Source: Chitinispirillaceae bacterium (lineage in GTDB: Bacteria > Fibrobacterota > Chitinivibrionia > Chitinivibrionales > Chitinispirillaceae). Taken from it: 19,319 nucleotides of DNA. Every line of letters begins with the position of its first letter. Position 1 is the stretch's first letter. The stretch is from positions 1 through 19,319 of the forward strand of contig JAFGOU010000254.1 in assembly GCA_016926315.1 (NCBI GenBank). Reading direction: 5' to 3'. The position numbers and the translations under genes are program-made. A model generated the notes under the pieces. It was given only the letters and a program-made list of their open reading frames with translations, searched no databases and was not told the origin of the DNA. Below, in pieces: positions 1-7,687 of this stretch.

Positions 1-149
1 CACCTCCATAGTTAATTGTACTACACCGTTATTTAAAAAGCCGGGTGTAGCTTAACTTCGTGTCCACTAAATCGCTCACCTTTCAGATTCTTTTTAGAAG
101 CTGCAACAGTGGCAACCCTTTGACAAAATCTAAGGTCACCGATCCGTTG

Positions 150-180
150 GGGCGACCGACCCGGTCGCCCGGTTTTTTTT
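150..180 (+). terminator. Rho-independent terminator of a gene left of the window
   Basis: A 9-bp perfect GC-rich stem (GGGCGACCG at 150-158, CGGTCGCCC at 162-170) with a 3-nt loop is followed by GG and eight T residues (173-180). This is the textbook layout of an intrinsic terminator for rightward transcription. No convincing coding region lies in 1-149, so the terminated transcript must start left of the window. The stem resembles short GGGCGACC palindromes dispersed in many bacterial genomes, so a repeat may have been recruited as a terminator. Confidence 0.7.
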
Positions 181-194
181 CCGGTCGCCCGGTT
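161..194. repeat. Two direct copies of a 14-bp CCGGTCGCCCGGTT unit
   Basis: The 14-mer occurs at 161-174 and again at 181-194, a 20-bp period separated by the T tract. The first copy includes the right arm of the terminator. The second copy can form a short stem of its own (CCGGT at 181-185 with ACCGG at 197-201). It looks like a partial local duplication of the terminator arm. Confidence 0.6.
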
Positions 195-210
195 GTACCG
201 GATTACCTTT

Positions 211-277
211 GTAGAGACGCGGTCATCGCGTCCCCCTTCTGTAGAACCCTGTTCCAAAGTCCCCCACAGGGGGATTT
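211..277. repeat. Two adjacent short palindromes, dispersed-repeat-like
   Basis: The first palindrome is GACGCG (216-221) with CGCGTC (227-232), 6-bp stem and 5-nt loop, inside a GTAGAGACGCG context. The second pairs 257-265 with 269-277, a 9-bp stem with one G-T wobble around CCCCC-ACA-GGGGG. Both resemble short non-coding palindromes that recur in many bacterial genomes, but copy number in this genome cannot be seen from one window. The rest of 1-350 shows only a weak 7-bp hairpin (CTACACC 21-27, GGTGTAG 44-50) and no credible gene. Confidence 0.45.
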
Positions 278-391
278 AGGGGGCACCAAACGATTTCGAC
301 CGATTCTCTATCTTTATACTGGTTGAAACAAAATCCAGGCAACGGCCACCATGCATCACCCGCAAACCCCCTGTATTTTTCGCCGGTTCGA

Positions 392-400
392 TGCTATAAT
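392..400 (+). promoter_or_regulatory. Extended -10 promoter of the OGT-like gene
   Basis: TGCTATAAT at 392-400 matches the extended -10 consensus TGnTATAAT exactly. No good -35 box lies 16-18 bp upstream, which extended -10 promoters tolerate. The start of transcription would be near 407, giving a leader of about 30 nt before the ATG at 438. The promoter lies downstream of an in-frame ATG at 351, which argues against that codon as the start. Confidence 0.55.
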
Positions 401-437
401 AATACTGCCCCCGTCGCGGCAATCCCAATGGAGTCAT

Positions 438-2306
438 ATGGCGTCTGAATCGATACAGGAACTTTTTTCAAAAGCACAATTTTTTCGTAAATCCGGGGAC
501 AATCAAAAAGCGCTGGCCATCCTGCGCGAGATCGTGCGGCGCGAGCCTTCGAACGCCGAGGCGCTCAGCAACATCGGCCTGCTCCTGTATGAAATGGACG
601 ACATCGACGCCGCGATCGCGACCTACCGGCAGTCGCTCGCTGTCAATAACTCCCTGCCCGAAGTGTACTGCAACCTTGGCACGGCCCTGCTTTCAAAGGG
701 GGACCTGGCCGGGGCAAAAAAGGCTTTTCAGGACGCCCTGCACCGGAAAAAAGGGTTTGTCGTGGCCCTGATCGGGCTTGGCTCGGTCAACCATGCGGTC
801 GGGGACCTGGAAAGCGCCAAGCGGCACTTTGTCGAAGCGCTGCGTATCCAGCCGGGCGACGCGACCGCCCATTTCAAGCTTGGCGCCGTGATGCGGGAGT
901 GGGACCGGCTCGACATGGCGATCACCTGTTTTCGAAACACGCTCCGTTTCAGGCCCGAGAACGGCGTCGCGTATACCTGCCTCGGCGAATCGCTGCAGGC
1001 GTCGGGACGCATCGAAGAGTCGGAAGTGTGCTTCAGAAAAGCCATAGAGCTTGATCCCGGCAACCATCTCGCCTGGAGCAACCTGTTCCTGTCCATGAAT
1101 TACAATCCTGCCTATTCGCCAATCCAGATAGCGGAAGCCCACCGGAAATGGGGGGAGGAGCTCTGCCGCGCGGCAGCCGGCTCCGGGGAGGGACCGGTTT
1201 TCCCAAAAAAAAACGAAACGAACCGCACGCTCAATCTCGGATATCTCTCATCCGATTTCTGCAGGCACCCCGCGGCCTCGTTTCTTGAACCGCTCCTTGA
1301 AAACCATGACCCTTCGCAGTTCAAGGTTTTCTGCTATTCCCAGGGCAGGATCAGGGATGCGAAGACCGAACGTTTCAGGCTGATCGCGGACCAGTGGCGC
1401 GACATACGCGAACTTGCCGACGAGCAGGTGCGCGCGGGCATGCTGCAGGATAAAATCGATATTCTGATTGATTGCACCGGACACATGGCGGACAACCGGC
1501 TGCCGGTGCTGGCGCGGCGGATCGCGCCGGTGCAGGTTTCGTGGATCGGGTACCCGAACACCACGGGCCTTCCCACCATCGATTACCGGTTCGGGGACGA
1601 GACCACGGACCCGGTCACCGAAGAGCCGCCTTGCACGGAACGGATAGTGCGGCTGCCGAACTGCTTCTGCTGTTACGCGCCGCCCTCCGATGCGCCGGAG
1701 GTGGGCGATCCGCCCGCGGCGAAAAACGGGTTTGTCACGTTCGGGTCGCTCCATACGCCTGCGCGCCTGAACAGTGAGGTCATCCGGTTGTGGTCGAAGG
1801 CGCTTGCGCGCGCGCCGGGATCGCGTCTTCTGGTGTTCAGGACCCTGTTGAACGATGAGATCATTGCGCGGCTTGTCGACCGCTTTGCGCTCGAGGGGAT
1901 TGATCCTGCGCGGATCGATTTCGTGCGGGAAGTGCCGCCGCAGGGCCACCTGGAGATCTATCGGCGGATCGACGTCATGCTTGACACGCTTCCCTGGAGC
2001 GGACACGCCAGCGCGTGCGAAGCGCTCTGGATGGGCGTGCCGGTCATAACGATGCGCGGCGACCGTTATGCGGGAAGGATGGTCGCCAGCGTGCTCACGC
2101 AGCTTGGTCTTGAGGACTTCATCGCGGAGTCGCCTGAGGAGTTCTGCGCCATTGCCGTGAAAATGGCGCAGGAGATCACGTCCCTTGGCATGTTGCGAAA
2201 CGGGCTGCGCGAGCTCATGGACGGATCGCCGCTGTGCGATGCCCGGGCATTCACGCTCCAGGTGGAGCACGAGTACCGGCGCATGTGGCTCAAGAGCAGG
2301 CTGTAG
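438..2306 (+). CDS. TPR-containing SPINDLY/O-GlcNAc transferase-like glycosyltransferase (GT41)
   Basis: A 622-residue protein with about six tetratricopeptide repeats (residues 10-240), then the two catalytic lobes of the GT41 family, which glycosylates Ser/Thr of proteins from nucleotide sugars. Family motifs are GYLSSDFCRHP (268-278, His277), DILIDCTGHMADNRL (341-355, His349), QVSWIGYPNTTG (366-377), FGSLHTPARLN (435-445) and DTLPWSGHASACEALWMGVP (516-535, His523). In the HTPARLN block Arg443 sits where human OGT, SPINDLY and many bacterial members have Lys that contacts the UDP/GDP phosphates. ATG 438 is preferred over the in-frame ATG at 351: GGAG lies at 430-433, an extended -10 promoter lies between the two, and the extra 29 residues do not look like protein. 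No signal peptide is seen, so it is cytoplasmic. Target proteins and donor sugar cannot be told; bacterial homologues often modify flagellins, adhesins or cell-surface proteins. Family assignment is firm; activity is inferred. Confidence 0.88.
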   Translation: MASESIQELFSKAQFFRKSGDNQKALAILREIVRREPSNAEALSNIGLLLYEMDDIDAAIATYRQSLAVNNSLPEVYCNLGTALLSKGDLAGAKKAFQDALHRKKGFVVALIGLGSVNHAVGDLESAKRHFVEALRIQPGDATAHFKLGAVMREWDRLDMAITCFRNTLRFRPENGVAYTCLGESLQASGRIEESEVCFRKAIELDPGNHLAWSNLFLSMNYNPAYSPIQIAEAHRKWGEELCRAAAGSGEGPVFPKKNETNRTLNLGYLSSDFCRHPAASFLEPLLENHDPSQFKVFCYSQGRIRDAKTERFRLIADQWRDIRELADEQVRAGMLQDKIDILIDCTGHMADNRLPVLARRIAPVQVSWIGYPNTTGLPTIDYRFGDETTDPVTEEPPCTERIVRLPNCFCCYAPPSDAPEVGDPPAAKNGFVTFGSLHTPARLNSEVIRLWSKALARAPGSRLLVFRTLLNDEIIARLVDRFALEGIDPARIDFVREVPPQGHLEIYRRIDVMLDTLPWSGHASACEALWMGVPVITMRGDRYAGRMVASVLTQLGLEDFIAESPEEFCAIAVKMAQEITSLGMLRNGLRELMDGSPLCDARAFTLQVEHEYRRMWLKSRL

Positions 2307-2354
2307 GCGGAATCCGCCGCTTCCCTGATGATTATTCTATTTTGACCGACGGAA

Positions 2355-5168
2355 TCACGCGGCTATCACTGCGGCAACAACGCCGGCAATCTCGGCCTGC
2401 CGGTACGGCTTGCCGATGCTTGCGGCAAACCCGAAATTTTCCGGATGAGCCATGACCGGATCATCGGCATACCCGCTTGACGCAATGGCGCGTACGGCAG
2501 GGTCGATTTTCTTCAGCCTGTCAAGCGTTTCAATGCCGCCCATGGCGCCGGGTACGGTCAGGTCGAGGATCACCGCCTTGAATGGCCTGTTCTCCCGTAG
2601 CGCGACGCTGAAAAGTTCCAGCGCCTCTTGTCCGTCCTTCGCGCAGGTCACCGTGTAGCCAAGGCTCGACAAGACGGAAACGCTCAAGTCGCAAATGAAT
2701 TTTTCATCATCCATGACAAGGATCCTGCCCTCGCCCTTTTTCATCGTGACCGTGTCCTTGACATCGATAAGGCGCCCCGCAGGGGAGGCGGGAAGATAGA
2801 CGGTAAATGCTGTTCCCTTGCCGGGCTCGGACTGGACATCGATATGCCCTTTATGGCGCGAAACGATCGACCAGCTGGTGGCAAGGCCGAGGCCGCTGCC
2901 CGCCTGCTTTGTCGAAAAGAAGGGGTCGAAAATCTTGGGCAGGTACTCGGACGGAATGCCGATGCCGTTGTCCCTGATGCGCAGGCGGACATAGGGTCCG
3001 GCGGTCAGGTGCGACGGGTGGTCCGATTCAATCATTTCATTGCATGCGTCCACTTCGAGGGTGCCGCCTTCGGGCATGGCCTGCTTCGCGTTAATGGCAA
3101 TGTTGTCAAGCACCTGGCCGATCTGGTGCGGGTCATACTCGCAGGTCCAGAGGCCGGGCGAAAAGTCGAAAGCCGCTTTTACGTTCGAGCCGCTGAGCGC
3201 GAAGGCGATCGTATCGCCGATCGTCGTGGCAAGGTTTCCCCTGACGCGCGACGGGGCGCCGCCCTTGGAAAAGGTCAGAAGCTGGCGGGTCAGGTCACGG
3301 GCCCGCTCAAAGACCGTCATTGCGCGGGAAAGGAAAACCGCCGCGTTTTTCGCCTTGCCGGACTGGGCCTCGGCCAGCGCAAGGTCGATGTTGCCGAAAA
3401 TGCCGGCAAGCAGGTTGTTGAAATCGTGCGCGATGCCGCCGGCCAGGATGCCGAGCGATTCCAGCTTCTCCGCCTTGAGCATGTTGTCTTCGGCGCGCTT
3501 GAGCAGCGTTATGTCGCGCACGAAGCTCTGCACGACGCCGTTTTTTTCGCGCGATACGACGCGGGCGCTCACGTTGACGGCCACCGCCGTGCCGTCTTTC
3601 CGTATATGCTCGCCCTCGAATACCAGCACGCCGTCAATCATGAGTTTTTTCATGCGCGCCGGCATGAGCTGGGTTTCTTTCGGGCTGTCGAACAGCTTCA
3701 TCGAGGTGCCCACCAGTTCGTCGCGGGTGTAGCCGAGCATGCGGCAGGCATTGTCGTTGCAGTCGTTAATGGTTCCGTCGAAATCATGGATGTAAAAGGC
3801 GTCATTGATATTGTCAACGATTGTGCGAAAGCGCCGTTCGTTTTCGCGCAACGCCTTTTCGGCCTTCAGCCGCTCCGAAATGTCGTGAAAAATGCTGAGC
3901 ACCAGTTGCTCGTTGCCAAGCATGAACCGGGTCACGTTGATGTCAACGAAGATAGCCGGGGCGTCCTTGCGTTTGACGCTTCTGTTCAACAGCAGGGCAT
4001 TGGAATCCCGCAGGGCCTTTTTGATTGTCGCACAATGGTCCTCATGCTCCTCGGCGGGGTGCAGGTCCCTGATTGTCAACGAAACAAGCTCCTGTACGGT
4101 GTACCCGGTGAGCCTGCACATGGCCCGGTTGGCCATGCGAATGCGCAGCGACACGGGATCGGCCAGAAGAATGCCGTCAAACGCGTGTTCAAAAACCTCG
4201 CGGAATTTCTGCTCGCTTGCCTGGAGGGAAAGCTGGTTCTGGCGCCGCTCGTTTGAGATCGCGGATACGACCATGCCCGACGAAACCAGTACCAGAAGGA
4301 AGACCTGAAGCGAGAGAAAGGGGTGGAGGGTTTCAGGGAACCTTGCCGTGAAGGGCAAATACCCGTGCGAAACGGACCAGGCTGCGAACAAAGAGATGCA
4401 CAGGTTAATGAGAAAAATGGAGGATATCCTGAAGCGCATCGCCGCCCAGATCAGCAACGGCCAGAAGAGATAGTCATACAGCACCATTTCCCTCGGCGTT
4501 TCAAGGAACACCAGCCAGAGCGTGATAAGAAAAAGGATTGCCCAGCAGATTTTTTCAAGCGCCAGGCGTGACGACGCGGGTCGCGCAACGGTTTTGAGAA
4601 AAAAGGAACCGGCATCGTTTATCGCCGTCAGGAGAACAGGCGTGACAATCGCTATGCCCAGCGCCCTGCCGCTCCACCAGCGCAGCCATATCTTCCAGAA
4701 TGCCTCCTCGCTGCCCATCAACGTCACCACGGTGACCGCTCCGATCGGCGCGCTGATTGCCGCGGTCGTGAGGACGGAAACAATAATAAGCGCGACAACG
4801 TCTTTGACCCGCTGCATGCCGGGAACGGCGCCGGTTATTTTCCGCAGCGCGTACGCGCAGGCAAACGCCTCAAGGGTATTGGACAGCACGTAGAGGCAGC
4901 TGATGTGCAACGCGGTGCCGATGAAATAGTTGTACGCGATATTGGCGGTCACGGCCGCGGCCATGTACCATGGCCAGTGCCGCATCCGGGTAATGAGCAA
5001 CGCGGACAGATAAAGGCCGCTCGGCAGCCAGAACGGCGTGAAGTAATGCGGTTTAAGAGAGAGCCCGTACCCAAGCCAGGAAAAGGCAAAATAGGAGAGA
5101 CCGAATACGCAGACGCCGGCTGCAACGGGAAGGCGTGTCAGGTATGACCGTACGTTTGTACCCTTCAT
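2355..5168 (-). CDS. MASE1-PAS-PAS hybrid sensor histidine kinase with receiver domain
   Basis: A 937-residue membrane kinase. Residues 10-305 are a polytopic MASE1 sensor (signature PFWLPSGLYLSALL at 45-58). Two PAS domains follow (about 320-435 and 445-560), then HisKA with the phospho-acceptor His581 in GGIAHDFNNLLAG. The HATPase domain has N box NIAINAKQAMPEGG, G1 DNGIGIP and G2 GSGLGLA. A C-terminal receiver has Asp pair VMDDEK, phospho-acceptor Asp869 in VILDLTVPG, and the conserved Ser/Thr (ASSGY) and Lys (IGKPY). All catalytic residues are intact. The ligand is unknown. ATG 5168 (MKGTNV) follows GGATGAG; ATG 5177 is three codons earlier and equally possible; a longer reading to 5246 adds 26 residues without an RBS. 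It lies about 87 bp downstream of the beta-barrel gene on the same strand, so co-transcription is likely. No HPt protein or separate output regulator is in the window. Confidence 0.9.
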   Translation of the reverse strand: MKGTNVRSYLTRLPVAAGVCVFGLSYFAFSWLGYGLSLKPHYFTPFWLPSGLYLSALLITRMRHWPWYMAAAVTANIAYNYFIGTALHISCLYVLSNTLEAFACAYALRKITGAVPGMQRVKDVVALIIVSVLTTAAISAPIGAVTVVTLMGSEEAFWKIWLRWWSGRALGIAIVTPVLLTAINDAGSFFLKTVARPASSRLALEKICWAILFLITLWLVFLETPREMVLYDYLFWPLLIWAAMRFRISSIFLINLCISLFAAWSVSHGYLPFTARFPETLHPFLSLQVFLLVLVSSGMVVSAISNERRQNQLSLQASEQKFREVFEHAFDGILLADPVSLRIRMANRAMCRLTGYTVQELVSLTIRDLHPAEEHEDHCATIKKALRDSNALLLNRSVKRKDAPAIFVDINVTRFMLGNEQLVLSIFHDISERLKAEKALRENERRFRTIVDNINDAFYIHDFDGTINDCNDNACRMLGYTRDELVGTSMKLFDSPKETQLMPARMKKLMIDGVLVFEGEHIRKDGTAVAVNVSARVVSREKNGVVQSFVRDITLLKRAEDNMLKAEKLESLGILAGGIAHDFNNLLAGIFGNIDLALAEAQSGKAKNAAVFLSRAMTVFERARDLTRQLLTFSKGGAPSRVRGNLATTIGDTIAFALSGSNVKAAFDFSPGLWTCEYDPHQIGQVLDNIAINAKQAMPEGGTLEVDACNEMIESDHPSHLTAGPYVRLRIRDNGIGIPSEYLPKIFDPFFSTKQAGSGLGLATSWSIVSRHKGHIDVQSEPGKGTAFTVYLPASPAGRLIDVKDTVTMKKGEGRILVMDDEKFICDLSVSVLSSLGYTVTCAKDGQEALELFSVALRENRPFKAVILDLTVPGAMGGIETLDRLKKIDPAVRAIASSGYADDPVMAHPENFGFAASIGKPYRQAEIAGVVAAVIAA

Positions 5169-5255
5169 AGTGCTCATCCGATAGAATGGAACGCACTGGT
5201 ACTCTAAATATTGACATTTCCAGCAGGCAAAATCAAGAATAAGCAAAGAAGTCCA

Positions 5256-6488
5256 TTAAAAACTCCAGCGGAACCGTCCCATGGCAAACATGCCGTAGGC
5301 TCCGAACTCGCTGTTTTCCTTTCCCTCAAATACCTGGGCAAGGAGCGAGAGCTCGCTGTTGTCCGACACGGAGACGCGGACCGTGGGGCAGGCATAAAAG
5401 GAATGGTCGATCGGATTGATCACGCCCGTCAGATCGGCATTGACGAGCGGCGTTACCGGATACGAAACCTGGCCAAGGCAGCTGTATCTGGACGTGGAGA
5501 GCTTTTTTGCGGAAAGCGAGAGCAGGTCGTTTATGGTGGCGGGGGAGCGGGTCTTCTGCGCGGAACCGTTGCTTGTATAGAGGAACGCCGCATGTGCGTA
5601 CAGGCTCCATGAAAAGGTGTAATCGCCGGACACGCACGCCGACACGATGTCCGTGGAGCCGGCTCCGGCCTTGGTCGGATGAAACCAGGCGGCTTCCCCG
5701 CGGAAGGCGCCCCCTGCAACGGCTCCCGACCACCCGCCGCCCGCGACAAGGTCCTGTTTCACAAGACCGCCGATTGCCTGGATATCGTAGCCGTAAACAG
5801 AGCGCCGGTACCGTCCTGCGAACGCCATGGAATCAAGGGTTTCGCCGGCCTGCCAGACCAGTTGCGCGTTCGAGGTTTCCGAGGGATAGTATTCCACGCT
5901 CACGGCATCGGTTCCGGGCCGCTCCGGGTAGTCAACGTCAAACAGGGAATAGGCGTTGAACAGGTCATGCGGGTTCCAGACAAGGTTCAGGCCCCAGTTG
6001 ATCCGCTGCCGTCCCGCAACCACCTGCCATGCGCCATAACCGGCTTCGCCATACAGGCGGTCGATCTCGGAGTGGAGCAGCCATGACGGGCCGTCATCTA
6101 GCACGCGCGAAAGCTTGAAATACCCGGTGCTTTGCGAAAGGGACGCGCCGTAGTCAGGCGACTGTTCCACAAAATCGCCGTACAAAAGCCGCGTGCGGAG
6201 CGATCCGTTGAGCGTTGCCGCGCCGGTCGCCCGCCAGGCGGCATCGATCCGGTTGTGCAGGTTGCCTTCGATGAGCAGGGGTGACCCGCTGTTTTGCGAA
6301 GCGACCGTGTGGAGATAGGAGAGGTGGCCTTTTAACAAATAAGAGCCGGAGGAATGGAGAGGGGCGGTGCAAACAATAATGGTTAATGGCAAAAAAAAGA
6401 ACAGGGGAAAGGGGCTTCTACGGCATAAAAAGCCATTGGATATTCCGGGCGCCACGCTCGTGCGTACCCTCTGTCCGACCTGGCGCAT
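5256..6488 (-). CDS. Predicted outer-membrane beta-barrel protein, family not recognised
   Basis: The mature part (roughly from SSGSYLLKGHLSYL) alternates polar and hydrophobic residues, is rich in Tyr/Trp/Gly, and ends in GRFRWSF with C-terminal Phe, the usual beta-signal of outer-membrane barrels. A motif GRQRINWGLNLVWNPHDLFN and then FDVDYPERPGTDAV suggests a porin-like barrel, but I cannot name the family. The hydrophobic signal segment is RRSPFPLFFFLPLTIIVCTA. The start is uncertain: in-frame ATGs exist at 6641, 6623 and 6488 and a GTG at 6455, none with a strong RBS. I use 6488 (410 aa) because the sequence above it looks like leader, with a 6-bp hairpin at 6507-6524. A run of eight identical bases (6391-6398) in the signal region is prone to slippage; a shift would stop translation after a few codons. 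It precedes the MASE1 kinase gene and is probably in the same transcript. Confidence 0.65.
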   Translation of the reverse strand: MRQVGQRVRTSVAPGISNGFLCRRSPFPLFFFLPLTIIVCTAPLHSSGSYLLKGHLSYLHTVASQNSGSPLLIEGNLHNRIDAAWRATGAATLNGSLRTRLLYGDFVEQSPDYGASLSQSTGYFKLSRVLDDGPSWLLHSEIDRLYGEAGYGAWQVVAGRQRINWGLNLVWNPHDLFNAYSLFDVDYPERPGTDAVSVEYYPSETSNAQLVWQAGETLDSMAFAGRYRRSVYGYDIQAIGGLVKQDLVAGGGWSGAVAGGAFRGEAAWFHPTKAGAGSTDIVSACVSGDYTFSWSLYAHAAFLYTSNGSAQKTRSPATINDLLSLSAKKLSTSRYSCLGQVSYPVTPLVNADLTGVINPIDHSFYACPTVRVSVSDNSELSLLAQVFEGKENSEFGAYGMFAMGRFRWSF

Positions 6489-6506
6489 AAAGCTTGAAAA
6501 CGGAAT

Positions 6507-6524
6507 TCCGGCCGAATAGCCGGA
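6507..6524 (-). other. Hairpin in the leader of the beta-barrel gene
   Basis: TCCGGC (6507-6512) and GCCGGA (6519-6524) form a perfect 6-bp stem with a 6-nt loop. It lies between the upstream in-frame ATGs and the likely start of the beta-barrel gene. An imperfect palindrome also sits at 6447-6469. Both suggest that part of the open N-terminal extension is non-coding leader. Confidence 0.35.
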
Positions 6525-6729
6525 GGAGACAGTAGGAATAATCGATGCGCTTCGATACGAATCAGGCGCTTTGTTTTCATTAAAATAACGTTTTGTAAAT
6601 GAAGCCACGATATCTTCCGGCATGCCGTAAAAATAATACATACTGTTTAAAAGGTCCGGTCATTTTCAGGTTGTGGTATCCGTTGAAAGGGTACTTCTTG
6701 ATAAACCGCTACGGGTTGTCAGCAGGGGA

Positions 6730-6745
6730 GGGGTATATATACCCC
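6730..6745. repeat. 16-bp perfect palindrome GGGGTATATATACCCC
   Basis: A perfect two-fold symmetric 16-mer in the 325-bp gap between the secreted-protein stop (6814) and the beta-barrel start. The gap otherwise shows only a 6-bp stem (GCCGCT 6777-6782, AGCGGC 6795-6800) without a T tract. The palindrome could be an operator upstream of the beta-barrel/kinase pair or a structural element in the 3' end of the 6814-7545 transcript; nothing decides between these. Confidence 0.5.
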
Positions 6746-6813
6746 CCCCACCATGCGATTTGATTCGCGAGTACATGCCGCTGTTCAATAGCGAAGCGGC
6801 TGGGCAATGAGCA

Positions 6814-7545
6814 CTATTTTTTATCCGCAGTAGAAGTGATGCCGAGTCCTATGCCGATGTTGAAATAGAACCCGTCGAACTTCATGTCCGGATGAAAGTC
6901 GGAAAGCTGGTCGATATCACGCATCCAGCGCAGGTTGCCGGGACAAAAGGTATAGCCCGCCTCGGCATGGAGTATGGGACCGGTTTCCAGACCCGGGATG
7001 ATGGCCAGCAGATGGATGAATTTCATGTACCAGTCCATTGCCACGCAGACGTCCAGAGCAAGACCGATTTTTTCAAGCACGGTCATGTTGTCATTCCCGG
7101 TCGAGATGATGTGGGAAAAACTGTTGTTCGTGTCGTTAAGCTGCCGTTTGGTCTGGAAAAGAAACGGAGCGAGGCCGAGACCCAATTGCGGGTAGACTTT
7201 TATGCCGGTTTCGTAATCGCAAAGAAGCGCATACCCCACGCTGCCTATTCCCAAACCGCCGGATATTTTCATGAGGCGGTTCGGCTCGGTGGCGTCCTCT
7301 TTTTCGCTGAAAAAAGCGAATCCTTTCCCTCCCAAAACGAACCGTTTCGCCACGATCACATGTCCCTCTCCGCCCAAGGTCCAGCAGTGAGAAGGAAATT
7401 CGACACCGTATGGCTTCAGTGAATCGTTCAGGGGCTGCAGCTTGACGAATTTCTGGCCAACGATAAACGATCCGTATATGCCGTCCTGGGTAAAACCGGC
7501 TGAAACTGCGAATAATGCGACAAAGAGAGGTGCGGTAAAGCGCAT
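6814..7545 (-). CDS. Small secreted/outer-membrane protein of unknown family
   Basis: A 243-residue protein with a clear signal peptide (MRFTAPLFVALFAVSAGFTQ, cleavage near residue 18-20). The mature part is Gly- and aromatic-rich with repeated short beta-like stretches (GGLGIGSVGYALL, QLGLGLAPFLF, FDGFYFNIGIGLGI), which suggests a small outer-membrane barrel, although it ends in ADKK and lacks a C-terminal Phe. The start is well supported by AAGGAGA seven bases before the ATG and by a good promoter at 7595-7623. It is transcribed away from the pectate lyase gene. I do not recognise the family and assign no function. Confidence 0.75.
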   Translation of the reverse strand: MRFTAPLFVALFAVSAGFTQDGIYGSFIVGQKFVKLQPLNDSLKPYGVEFPSHCWTLGGEGHVIVAKRFVLGGKGFAFFSEKEDATEPNRLMKISGGLGIGSVGYALLCDYETGIKVYPQLGLGLAPFLFQTKRQLNDTNNSFSHIISTGNDNMTVLEKIGLALDVCVAMDWYMKFIHLLAIIPGLETGPILHAEAGYTFCPGNLRWMRDIDQLSDFHPDMKFDGFYFNIGIGLGITSTADKK

Positions 7546-7594
7546 AACAGGGTCTCCTTGAAAGAAATGGGTTATTTAAGAAACAACGAGTACT

Positions 7595-7623
7595 ATTTTA
7601 CCACGATAGCGGTAAAAAATCAA
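7595..7623 (-). promoter_or_regulatory. Sigma70-type promoter with operator-like repeat in the spacer
   Basis: Read on the minus strand, TTGATT (7623-7618) and TAAAAT (7600-7595) are separated by exactly 17 bp and drive the gene at 6814-7545. The inverted repeat TTTTACC (7596-7602) and GGTAAAA (7611-7617), with 8-bp centre, lies across the spacer and overlaps the -10 box. This is a placement typical of a repressor operator. The regulator is unknown. Confidence 0.65.
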
Positions 7624-7625
7624 GT

Positions 7626-7687
7626 TGAACAGAGGTACCATTGCAGGGGTAAAAAATGTTTTACCCCTGCAATGGTACCTCTGTTCA
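7626..7687. repeat. 29-bp perfect inverted repeat with 4-nt loop
   Basis: Positions 7626-7654 and 7659-7687 are exact reverse complements (29 of 29), with loop AATG. The stem includes TGAACAGAGGTACC at its base and GGTAAAA/TTTTACC at its tip. It lies between two divergent genes and outside both. There is no T tract after either arm, so it is not a standard terminator. No target-site duplication is visible at the ends, so a MITE is not supported. Confidence 0.9.

Noticed and set aside
60..326. Open frame of 88 codons on the plus strand near the left edge
   Set aside because: It runs through the intrinsic terminator and two palindromes, lacks an RBS, and has no protein-like composition.
351..437. 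In-frame upstream ATG for the OGT-like gene
   Set aside because: A perfect extended -10 promoter lies inside it, there is no RBS, and the 29 extra residues do not resemble the family.
2628..4256. Long open frame (542 codons) antisense to the MASE1 kinase
   Set aside because: It is the reverse-strand shadow of a GC-rich gene whose domains and catalytic motifs are intact; the shadow has no recognisable motif.
7626..7687. MITE or insertion-sequence remnant
   Set aside because: No target-site duplication flanks the repeat, there is no transposase fragment, and the arms are nearly contiguous.
7626..7687. Bidirectional terminator
   Set aside because: The flanking genes diverge, so nothing needs terminating there, and no T tract follows either arm.
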